34,460 bases of DNA from a virus: the IMG/VR virus record IMGVR_UViG_3300035698_028141, positions 1 to 34,460 of that record. One strand, given 5' to 3'. The notes beneath the pieces were generated by a model. The model saw only the letters and a list, made by a program, of their open reading frames with translations. It did no database searches and was not told the origin of the DNA. Shown here piece after piece: positions 16,134 through 24,157 of the stretch. A program made the position numbers and the translations under genes. Position 1 is the first letter of the stretch. Every line of letters starts with the position of its first letter.

Positions 16134-16889
16134 CTATATCTCTACTACCCTAATGTTGCTTATCTCTATCCTATATGTTTTATCGGTGTCTACTGTAAAC
16201 ACTATATCATCCAACACATCTTCACCCCCAGCTGTCTGCTGAGTTATCACCGGCAATATGGCGTTTTCATATTTTACCCACCTGAATACTGGATCAGCGG
16301 TAGCATCATATTGCCAAATTTGTACCATAAACGTTTTGTCTATATAACTATATTTATCAAGACCAAGAGCAGTCTTAATATCAGAATCAGCTATTGTGAT
16401 CTTTACAGTAGGAGTCGTAACGCTTACTACATCATCATATGAATAGACATCAACTTCATCAGTTATCGCTAATACCTTATTCGCCTGCAGAGGCACCGTC
16501 CTAAATTCTACTGGGTCATATCCTTGTACAACTGCCCAGTTAGCATCAGTCATTCCAGTATAAGTATCAGCAGGTGAACCGATTTTAATAATATATTGAT
16601 CATCTCTTTCTGCATTCTCCGCATCTAAGTCATCTGAGTCTAATTCTATATACCAAAGACCATTAGCAATATGACTCATAGTTGCGCTTGCTACCGAGCC
16701 GCCAACTAAAGCATCTAACGGGGTGCCGGAGTCCTGGTCATCATCTTCCCACCAATTATAGGGATAGGTGCCAGCTGCTTCCACGGTCAATCTCTTTGCA
16801 TATATAAGAATGGCTATTTGGGCACCACCATCATTAGTATAGGGATCCCCATCACTATCATAAATCGTTGCATAAAATCTTTTTAACAT
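16134..16889 (-). CDS. Beta-rich virion-like protein after the portal
   Basis: This 251-residue acidic protein is dominated by strand-like segments and aromatic/Asp-rich loops (RFYATIYDSDGDPYTNDGG, NGLWYIELDSDD), with SPADTYTGMTDANW in the middle and RIEISNIRVVEI at the end. It starts directly after the portal stop with no spacer (ATG 16889, portal stop 16890-16892), a strong coupling signal. The sequence style resembles phage fibre or baseplate Ig-like domains. Its role is inferred from position. Confidence 0.5.
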   Translation of the reverse strand: MLKRFYATIYDSDGDPYTNDGGAQIAILIYAKRLTVEAAGTYPYNWWEDDDQDSGTPLDALVGGSVASATMSHIANGLWYIELDSDDLDAENAERDDQYIIKIGSPADTYTGMTDANWAVVQGYDPVEFRTVPLQANKVLAITDEVDVYSYDDVVSVTTPTVKITIADSDIKTALGLDKYSYIDKTFMVQIWQYDATADPVFRWVKYENAILPVITQQTAGGEDVLDDIVFTVDTDKTYRIEISNIRVVEI

Positions 16890-19673
16890 TTATTCCCCCA
16901 GCTTTACAAGTAATGCTTTATATAGATCAGGATCTTCTGTTTTATATATAGCAAGATGAGACTTCCTCTCATCCTCGTCCATTAATTTCAGTTTACCATA
17001 GACTTCTTCTGCCATAAGAGACTTAAATTCAGCTATCTTCTCTCTAGATCTATTTGATGCAGCCTTAAGATGAACATCTGTAATGTCTTGTTGTAAATAT
17101 TTTTCATAGAACGATATCACCTGAGCTCTAAATATTTCTGGAGCCCCGTCATTTAACTGTTGAATAACCTTTTGCTGTTCTTCAGGGCTCTCTTTAAGTC
17201 TATACAACTTATAAGCATATAATTTAGCCTGTTCCTGAGTTGCTAGCTGTGCTTTAGCGATCTCCAGCACTTCAGCTACTATTGAAGGATTATTGTCCTT
17301 CATAGCGGTTATAATACTAGTCTCCTGCCCTGATTTAGATGACATTATACGGCTAACATAGATATCCACATTACGCTGCTTGATATAATTCTTGACCTTA
17401 CTATATTTAGTTGCGTCCTCATTCATTAATTCTGCTTCGAATGTTTGCCTTTCAAGAGGATCTGTCATTTGCATCATGCTCTCGCCAATTCTAGATATAT
17501 CTTCTTCCTCTGTTTCCTTTTCCTTTTGCTTATTTGCTGCAGCAGGATTTTCTTGCTCTAATTGAGCTGCTTCCTGGTCAGACTGCATCATCTGAGCCAG
17601 CTGTGAATATTTTTCTTCTTCTGAAAGCTCGCCAAACTCTGCCTTTTGTGCTTCCGGAAGAGACTCATAATATTCATCCATCTCTATCTGTTGCCCTTTT
17701 TGTATTAACTGAGCTCGTTGATCTTCTTCCGGCATGCCTTTTAATAGCTCCTGCTCTTCGGGAGACATTGCATCCATTGCTTTTTGAATATAGTTATCTT
17801 CAGCACTTGCCTGCTCTTTGGCAGCCATCTCTTCCTGTATTTCTTGCTCCGCATGAGCCTGCTCTTTCATACCTTTTGTTTGTATCTTCATCTGGGCTAT
17901 CATCATCTTAATCTGGTCTTTAATGCTTCTTTCCATAGTTCTTACTTGTGACTCTTCCTGATTAGATAATAAATCTTTTTGTTGGCCCAAATTCAAGTTA
18001 GACATGTACTCCTGAGCACCGATATCCTCTCTCAACATTTTCTTCTTTGCATCTATCTCAGCGGCCATTTCATCAGCCTTAACAGCTCCCATGGCAATGC
18101 TGTCCTTAAGGCTTTCCTTACGCTCTACGCTGGCCTGTTCAACTCTGAAATTCATCTTCATTCGAGCACTTTCGATCTCTGCCTCAGTATTTCTCTTATA
18201 CTCATCTACCAAACGATCCCTAACCGTAGCATCTTCCTCAGGCAACATCTCTTTCTGTGCATCAGCATCGATTCCAAGCTTACCAAAATAAGTATGTTCA
18301 GTGATCTCTCGCTTATCCTTGGCGTCCTTCAAGAACGTCATTTCTGCAAGGCCTTCCACGATTCTTGGTGTTTTTATATGGATGCTGATCTTTTCGTCTT
18401 CCCCAATCACTTCCTGCAGTTTTTCACTGATATGATCAAGTAATTGCTGAGATCTTGTAGCCATATTCGCAATGGTATTTTCGAGCACTATCGCTGAAAC
18501 ATTCTGGCGCGACCAGGTAGCTCCACCATAAATAAATTCGATAGGAATCCCCAACTCTGCCAACAAATCTTTAGTGGTCATGTCCAATAAAGGCTCTAGC
18601 GCAAGCATCTTACCGTTGCCCCAAAAGTCCTTGGAACCCACTTCTATCGGCAATACAGGAATGTACGACTTATCCTTTCTCCACTTCTCAATCTCAGCTC
18701 TTACTTTTTGTGAGTGACTGGAAAGAGATAATACCCGGCTTTGGGTATTGGGCATCTGTGTTCCACCACTTCTGTCTATCGGGAACATCATGCGCAACGG
18801 AACAAGCATTTCTTCGGCAATAACCGAGTTAGCCTTATGGAATTTTTCCCTTCTAACAAGAGTTCTTAGTGCTCTTGCAAGTGGCGGTATTGGCATACCG
18901 TGGATATAGTTCTCGTTAGTCTCAAAAACAAAAGTACTCTTTTCATCTAAAAGAATCTTCATCGCTTTTGAGCTATTACCCGCCTTTAAAAACATTTCCG
19001 GAGTTGTACAAAGGATAAAATGATTATTCTGTTGTATAAGCTTCTTTGTGGTTGGAGGAATTTGATAATACCACTGTTTCTCACCAGTAATCTCATTAGT
19101 TACGTTAGTGATTTGATATGGAGATCTCACACTAATCTTTAGCTTATCTCCACCACCATTTCTCTGGTCTATTGCTTCAAATTCCCTTAATAGATTATAA
19201 GAATCACATTCTTCATTTGTACACTTATATTTGAATTTACCATTAACATATTTATATTTAGGCTCTCCATGTCCAGCTAGGTCTTCTAATAGATATTTGG
19301 TCTCACAAGTCTTGCATGTTATAATCTTCCTTGTTGGAGACATAACTGATACTACTGCCAAGCCTAATTTTAGTCCATTAATATTTGAGCTTTTAATCTT
19401 TTGATGAACTTCCATCTTTCTTAAAAGCCTATTAATTTTTTTGCGTGTCTCAGATTTCTTTGCAACGACATATATCCCGGATAGTGGGAACTCTGCCAGT
19501 TTATCAATAGCCGTACCAACTATAGTGAATGTATAGAAATATTCACATAGCCGGTATAGCTTTTGGATATCATTCTTTTCTACTTTATATCTTGCTAGGC
19601 TTGATACATCTGTTGCCCCATCTAGGAACAACTTAGACCCAGCACTTAAAATCAAACTATTTTCATCAGCCAA
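16890..19673 (-). CDS. Portal protein, long, with zinc-binding insert
   Basis: This 927-residue protein has the portal layout, the ring that sits at the head vertex and through which DNA is pumped. There is an N-terminal helical/strand region, a central wing/stem (PLARALRTLVRREKFHKANS and YIPVLPIEVGSKDFWGNGK), and the stretch GIPIEFIYGGATWSRQNVSA, typical of portals. A four-Cys insert (C120, C123, C151, C156) looks like a zinc ribbon. After about residue 480 comes a long charged and Gln/Met-rich helical tail. The start is TTG 19673 with AGGAG 6 bases upstream; the first in-frame Met is 87 residues in. Gene order (terminase two genes upstream, scaffold/capsid downstream) supports the call. Confidence 0.8.
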   Translation of the reverse strand: MADENSLILSAGSKLFLDGATDVSSLARYKVEKNDIQKLYRLCEYFYTFTIVGTAIDKLAEFPLSGIYVVAKKSETRKKINRLLRKMEVHQKIKSSNINGLKLGLAVVSVMSPTRKIITCKTCETKYLLEDLAGHGEPKYKYVNGKFKYKCTNEECDSYNLLREFEAIDQRNGGGDKLKISVRSPYQITNVTNEITGEKQWYYQIPPTTKKLIQQNNHFILCTTPEMFLKAGNSSKAMKILLDEKSTFVFETNENYIHGMPIPPLARALRTLVRREKFHKANSVIAEEMLVPLRMMFPIDRSGGTQMPNTQSRVLSLSSHSQKVRAEIEKWRKDKSYIPVLPIEVGSKDFWGNGKMLALEPLLDMTTKDLLAELGIPIEFIYGGATWSRQNVSAIVLENTIANMATRSQQLLDHISEKLQEVIGEDEKISIHIKTPRIVEGLAEMTFLKDAKDKREITEHTYFGKLGIDADAQKEMLPEEDATVRDRLVDEYKRNTEAEIESARMKMNFRVEQASVERKESLKDSIAMGAVKADEMAAEIDAKKKMLREDIGAQEYMSNLNLGQQKDLLSNQEESQVRTMERSIKDQIKMMIAQMKIQTKGMKEQAHAEQEIQEEMAAKEQASAEDNYIQKAMDAMSPEEQELLKGMPEEDQRAQLIQKGQQIEMDEYYESLPEAQKAEFGELSEEEKYSQLAQMMQSDQEAAQLEQENPAAANKQKEKETEEEDISRIGESMMQMTDPLERQTFEAELMNEDATKYSKVKNYIKQRNVDIYVSRIMSSKSGQETSIITAMKDNNPSIVAEVLEIAKAQLATQEQAKLYAYKLYRLKESPEEQQKVIQQLNDGAPEIFRAQVISFYEKYLQQDITDVHLKAASNRSREKIAEFKSLMAEEVYGKLKLMDEDERKSHLAIYKTEDPDLYKALLVKLGE

Positions 19674-19699
19674 TGGTAACTCCTACTGGACGGTTATTT

Positions 19700-21055
19700 T
19701 TACTTTGGCGTTAATTTACTAACGATATCAAGAGCCTTCATAGCTTTATTGCCAGGACCGCTATCTTCCTTTATTTTCTTAGCACTTAAAAGATTACCAA
19801 CAGTAGATGATTCTAACGTATCCCATTCTTTATTGTGCAACATTACCTGCGCTAAATAGTAAGGCGTTTTAGCTAAGCTTGGATCTATGGTAAGTATGTC
19901 ACCTAGTATTTTATCAAACTTTTCTGATTCTATTTTTGCTAATTCTGGATATCCCTCAAGCAATTTCTTCTTAGCTTTCTTTTTATCAATTGCCTCTTCC
20001 ACCGTAAGTCCACCATATACACCAGTAGCTACTAATAATGGCAATAATGCATGATTTAATGCCGGCTTTATTACATCCTGCCAAGCACCTTGTGACTCCC
20101 TGCTAACGTCAGGCATATTTATAATTATGTTACCTGCGCTTCTCGCTGCTCTTGACCCCGGTATTCTAGAAGGAAAATATGCCAATTTGCTACGGCTAAG
20201 ATTAAGTAAGTGTTGTTTTGACGACACCTTTACTCTTTTCTGCAGTGGATCTATTAAGTATTCACCGCCAGCTTCTTTAAGCATTCTCATTAATTTTGCA
20301 TTCATATAAGCAAATTTAACAGCATTAAAATTGGCATCCATTAATTTTTCAGCCTGCTTAGATAATTCAGTATCTTCAACTTCCCTATCTTCAAACTCGC
20401 CTGGAATTTCAAACTGTGATTCCTGAGGGATAACGCCTTCATCCTTAAGTTTCTCTACAATGATCGGAAAATCTTTATCTAAGGCGGGCTTATTTGTCTC
20501 TCCCCATGTTTTAGCCAATACTTCATAAACATTATCAAGCGTTTCTCCTTCCTGCAATAATTCCTTAATAGTGTTATAAATATTAGTGTAAGTATCTTGC
20601 TGTTCCTGATACGCCCCGTTAAGATTATCCACTACTTCTTCTGCAGCTGTCTTTAGTATGCCCCTCTCGTGATACTTAGAGTTCATATACTTCTGACCAA
20701 GCTCTGACGCTGTTTTCTCAGCAAGAGAAGTACTCATAGCCGGGATAATGAATTCCATGTCAGCCTCTATTACCGCAACCTTTTTAATGGTGTCACTGAC
20801 ATTTTTTACCTGTTCTGCAGCTTCCAGGTGCTTAGCGGCATCAAACGTTGTCATTTTATCCTCTGCCCGCTTTTCTTCCCACTCCGTGTGGTTAATTTTG
20901 TGACATACCGATTCTATTTCATCGGGATTTAACATATTGCTCTTTGCTACCTTTACTAAAGCTTCTGTTAGACCACAAGGGGCAGCATGAGCATATTGTA
21001 ATGCTTCCTTTGCCAATCCTTCTATCTGCAATGACTTTCTATTGTCCCCAAACAT
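19700..21055 (-). CDS. Lys/Ala-motif-rich protein of the packaging module, processed internal protein candidate
   Basis: This 451-residue, mostly helical protein lies between terminase and portal. Its first 45 residues include CGLTEALVKVAKSNMLNPDE. The rest is charged helix with a hydrophobic stretch near residue 340 (ALNHALLPLLVATGVYGGL). Six matches to hydrophobic-x-K-x-A occur (LAKEA, LVKVA, IKKVA, ILKTA, LSKQA, MLKEA), more than in any other gene here, suggesting many cuts by the phage protease. The start at ATG 21055 has GGAGG upstream. The role may be an internal head or ejected protein; no family is recognised. Confidence 0.5.
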   Translation of the reverse strand: MFGDNRKSLQIEGLAKEALQYAHAAPCGLTEALVKVAKSNMLNPDEIESVCHKINHTEWEEKRAEDKMTTFDAAKHLEAAEQVKNVSDTIKKVAVIEADMEFIIPAMSTSLAEKTASELGQKYMNSKYHERGILKTAAEEVVDNLNGAYQEQQDTYTNIYNTIKELLQEGETLDNVYEVLAKTWGETNKPALDKDFPIIVEKLKDEGVIPQESQFEIPGEFEDREVEDTELSKQAEKLMDANFNAVKFAYMNAKLMRMLKEAGGEYLIDPLQKRVKVSSKQHLLNLSRSKLAYFPSRIPGSRAARSAGNIIINMPDVSRESQGAWQDVIKPALNHALLPLLVATGVYGGLTVEEAIDKKKAKKKLLEGYPELAKIESEKFDKILGDILTIDPSLAKTPYYLAQVMLHNKEWDTLESSTVGNLLSAKKIKEDSGPGNKAMKALDIVSKLTPK

Positions 21056-21073
21056 ACCCCTACCTCCATGCCT

Positions 21074-21415
21074 TTATAGGTTTTTTATTAATTTAGCGGA
21101 TGAGAGTTGTTTATATTTTTCACTTTTATCAATGTCCTTACGTTTCATTATTGCCATTGCCTTAGGAACATTATGAAAATGAAATTTCTTCCCATCTAAA
21201 CTTGTTTGAACCCATTCTCCGTCTTTAGCGGTTTTAATGTTTGTGAAATTATCAAAATCTTCCAGAGCATCCTCGGCTACTTTCACATTACCCGTCTCAA
21301 GTCCCCTTTCCATACTCTCTACCGCAATAGTGCCAATAACGTCATCCATCTGTGCTTCTTTCTCCATATTATCAGCTGCAACCTTACTCAATTTTCTAAT
21401 TTTCTCTAGTACCAT
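21074..21415 (-). CDS. Small charged protein with Lys/Ala motifs
   Basis: This 113-residue protein begins MVLEKIRKLSKVAADNMEKE. It contains L-S-K-V-A and M-E-K-E-A near the N-terminus, plus the looser N-V-K-V-A and N-I-K-T-A. A strand-rich part (EWVQTSLDGKKFHFHNVPK) lies in the middle and a basic helix at the end. It is the first gene after the terminase and is preceded by an 80-base gap that contains a TTGACA element. Its closeness to the 451-aa gene (18 bases) and shared motif suggest related roles. Function unknown. Confidence 0.55.
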   Translation of the reverse strand: MVLEKIRKLSKVAADNMEKEAQMDDVIGTIAVESMERGLETGNVKVAEDALEDFDNFTNIKTAKDGEWVQTSLDGKKFHFHNVPKAMAIMKRKDIDKSEKYKQLSSAKLIKNL

Positions 21416-21455
21416 TTCAGTACCTCCTTTATTAATTAAGCCTTAATACATTTCT

Positions 21456-21490
21456 ATAATAGAAAAGTATTTTCATATTTTTTTTGTCAA
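21456..21490 (-). promoter_or_regulatory. TTGACA element upstream of the packaging-module genes, possible promoter
   Basis: A perfect minus-strand TTGACA lies at 21485-21490 in the gap after the terminase stop, followed by an A-rich stretch and TATTAT at 21456-21461. The 23-base spacing is too long for a standard sigma-70 promoter, so this is weak evidence unless the phage uses its own factor. Confidence 0.3.
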
Positions 21491-21495
21491 TAACT

Positions 21496-23172
21496 TTATT
21501 TGCTTATCCATGGGAATCTGTCAGTTTCTCCCTGGAACCAGATTTTTGCCAGGAGAAGATAAGTAAGATTTTGCAACCAATCATCGGGTAATGTCTTTCC
21601 ATAACGCAATGTACGCTTTACTGGGTCATTATACCTAAACACAGTAGTTAGATCATGCACAAATTCTGATGTTTCTCCAGTAAACTTTGCAAACTCAAAT
21701 TCTCCATTAGTTATACCATCAATGCATTCTGTCATTGCTACGGTTCTTGGAGCTAACCATTTGTCACCTTCTGCACTATATACATACTTATCACCCATAT
21801 CACCTAGGTATTGTATTTCCATTACCCTATCTGAGCCAAGTATTGCTTTCAACCTTTGGTTTTCTTTGTGCCCAGCACCATAATCACAACCTAATATTTT
21901 TACTTTTGCAGCATTGCACCATTTAGCTATATCATTAACTACTGAATCAGGATCATCAGTATTAAATCCTTCCATGTCATAATATTTTCTACGGAACAAA
22001 ATATCTATACGGTTAGTTACCATATTGAGCTGGCCTATAGTAAGCATTGTATATGATTTTATAGTTACTGTACCGCCTCCACGTGGTGACGTTTCCATAG
22101 CCCAGTCCAGTCCAGCAAATGCAGGCCAATGAGAAACCCGCATTTCCTTCAGATCTTCTATTGTGTTGGCATAAGACCTATCCGGATTGCACATAGTTGC
22201 TATCAGCTTATTTGTTAATGGATGGGTACTGTCAGCATAAGATACTCCTATGATCTCATTATAGACAGTAACAATAGGGTCTGTTTTCATTCTATATAAT
22301 ATCTCTTTCCATGATGTTGCACCAGGAGCTGAAGGATCTACCATAAGCTCATTTATATGATACCCACCCATTGGCTTATCTGGGAATGACTCAACCCATT
22401 CGCCGTCTCTTGCATACAGTCTGCTGCCACATTTTATGCAGATCAAACCCTTAAGACCTATGTGGGTTATTTTTTTCTCGGTTCCATCCCCACCAAGCGG
22501 TCCATTCCAATGATTGCAATGAGTACACTTTACCATCCATTCATTCATTGAGCTTCCCTGCCATAATGTTTCAAGCGGATTATCTGGTGATTTAGGTGTT
22601 CCTGAGTATATAACAAATTTATATGGTGAACGTCTCGAAGAGTTCAAAACAATAACCGTATTCTCTATAGGAATGTCTTGGATCTCGTCGAAGATGCAGC
22701 AATCACTGGCCACCCCACGAATCGAAAGTACTGATGCATATATGTTTGCGAGTATGATACGTGACCCAGTTGTAACGGCCATTTTTTTCACTTGCCGCTC
22801 AGTTTTCTTGTGATCATAGAGCCATTTTTCCATCACCATAGACTCACCCATAAATCGCTTCATGATATCCACAGAGAATTGACTTATCTGCTTATCTGTT
22901 GGTTGGCATATTATAGTTGAGAAATTCTTATACATCATACTAAAGATGCCGCCAATCCCACCAACCGTTACTGACTTACCCACCTGTCGTGAACATTTGA
23001 ATACAAGCTTCCTACTTACCTGGTCTATAGTATTAGATAACCTCTGATCATCCAGTACCGCTATCCAGAAAGGAAATGCATCGAATGAATAAGGATTACC
23101 CTTAAACATTAATAGGGACTGTACCTTATCAGATAGGCTGTATGTATTAGATAAACTACCTTTTGGTAACAT
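21496..23172 (-). CDS. Terminase large subunit
   Basis: This 558-residue protein is the DNA-packaging motor. The ATPase half has Walker A C-S-R-Q-V-G-K-S at 60-67, Walker B ending CCIFDE at 158-163, and the coupling motif SGTP at 190-193. A zinc-binding pair, CTHC at 216-219 and CIKC at 245-248, sits between the domains. The nuclease half has acidic residues D356 (AGLDWAME) and D430 (GCDYGAG), matching the RNase H-like terminase nuclease. It overlaps the upstream 333-aa gene by 17 bases. Length and motif order are normal for the family. No small-subunit gene can be named; the upstream gene is a candidate. Confidence 0.93.
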   Translation of the reverse strand: MLPKGSLSNTYSLSDKVQSLLMFKGNPYSFDAFPFWIAVLDDQRLSNTIDQVSRKLVFKCSRQVGKSVTVGGIGGIFSMMYKNFSTIICQPTDKQISQFSVDIMKRFMGESMVMEKWLYDHKKTERQVKKMAVTTGSRIILANIYASVLSIRGVASDCCIFDEIQDIPIENTVIVLNSSRRSPYKFVIYSGTPKSPDNPLETLWQGSSMNEWMVKCTHCNHWNGPLGGDGTEKKITHIGLKGLICIKCGSRLYARDGEWVESFPDKPMGGYHINELMVDPSAPGATSWKEILYRMKTDPIVTVYNEIIGVSYADSTHPLTNKLIATMCNPDRSYANTIEDLKEMRVSHWPAFAGLDWAMETSPRGGGTVTIKSYTMLTIGQLNMVTNRIDILFRRKYYDMEGFNTDDPDSVVNDIAKWCNAAKVKILGCDYGAGHKENQRLKAILGSDRVMEIQYLGDMGDKYVYSAEGDKWLAPRTVAMTECIDGITNGEFEFAKFTGETSEFVHDLTTVFRYNDPVKRTLRYGKTLPDDWLQNLTYLLLAKIWFQGETDRFPWISK

Positions 23173-24157
23173 CTATAGCCTCATCTTGTATGTGTTCTCT
23201 ATCTGCTATCTCTTCTTTCCTGATATCATCTAATGTTTTACGCTTGCTATAAACATTATCCATCCTTTGTACAATCCTCATTACTTCATTGATGTCTTCC
23301 TGTGGTCCACCTTTTCTAAGCAAGTCCTCTCTGATCATATTGTTGATGAACTGCCACTGCTGTGATACCCATTGTGGTATAGCAAGACCACTCTTTTGGA
23401 ATGTCTGGTACATCTCTTTCGTTAGCATACCTAGTATTTGTCTATAGATGTATTCAGATTCTACTTCCGTCATGTATCCAAGCATGTAGATTGTTTGGAC
23501 AGATGATTTATCTATCAAGAACCTGTGCATCTCATAAGATCTATTTCTAGTATCGATCAGTAAATATTCTGCTATATCGGCCCGACTATAGTTTTCATTT
23601 CTCTGCGTTGACCATGATACGTTCCAAAAATAATAGTAATAATTCTTCAACATCTGATATCCATATTTTTCTCGATGAGAAGACCTAGCTGTATTCCATG
23701 CCATTCTAATTTGATGCAATGGCACACCAGTCATTAAGCCACACTCAAACCACTGTCTCGCTTGATATATCTCATGTACCTGCAGAAGCTTCATTATACA
23801 GTTCTTTGGGTTTTTCTTAAACTTCCCTAATTCTTCTAGATAGTCATAATATGATTGTGGTATTTCAGTGTTGACATAATAAGTAATAAACCCTATAAAC
23901 TCTTCTTTGTGTGGATAGAAAGTATCCATTACCGTTTCTTTAAATACCCACGGTGTTTTATTAACCAATGCTTTTGCATTACCTTCTCTCATTTTCTTGC
24001 CATCAGGGAAGCTAATGCACTTATCTATTTCAGCCTGTATGTCTATTTCCGGCACAACATTCAGGTTAGCATTATTAATAATTACTGTTATATCAGGAAT
24101 ACTGAGCCCTGAATAAATCAGGGCTCTTAAAAAATTCCTATAAGGAACGCATTTCAT
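23156..24157 (-). CDS. Unknown protein coupled to the terminase, possible packaging partner
   Basis: This 333-residue, mainly helical protein begins MKCVPYRNFLRALIYSG, which superficially resembles the tag but lacks Pro4 and the K-x-A end, so it is not a member. It has long aromatic-rich helices (YYYYFWNVSWSTQRNENYSR) and a charged C-terminus (DDIRKEEIADREHIQDEAID). The gene overlaps the terminase by 17 bases, so the two are translated together. A small terminase subunit or packaging accessory is possible by position, but no DNA-binding motif is visible. It starts directly after the 696-aa gene's stop. Confidence 0.5.
   Translation of the reverse strand: MKCVPYRNFLRALIYSGLSIPDITVIINNANLNVVPEIDIQAEIDKCISFPDGKKMREGNAKALVNKTPWVFKETVMDTFYPHKEEFIGFITYYVNTEIPQSYYDYLEELGKFKKNPKNCIMKLLQVHEIYQARQWFECGLMTGVPLHQIRMAWNTARSSHREKYGYQMLKNYYYYFWNVSWSTQRNENYSRADIAEYLLIDTRNRSYEMHRFLIDKSSVQTIYMLGYMTEVESEYIYRQILGMLTKEMYQTFQKSGLAIPQWVSQQWQFINNMIREDLLRKGGPQEDINEVMRIVQRMDNVYSKRKTLDDIRKEEIADREHIQDEAIDVTKR

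Noticed and set aside
23156-24157. MKC start of the 333-aa protein as a tag
   Set aside because: It reads MKCVPYRNFLR: no Pro at position 4, no I-x-K-x-A end. The similarity stops at three residues.
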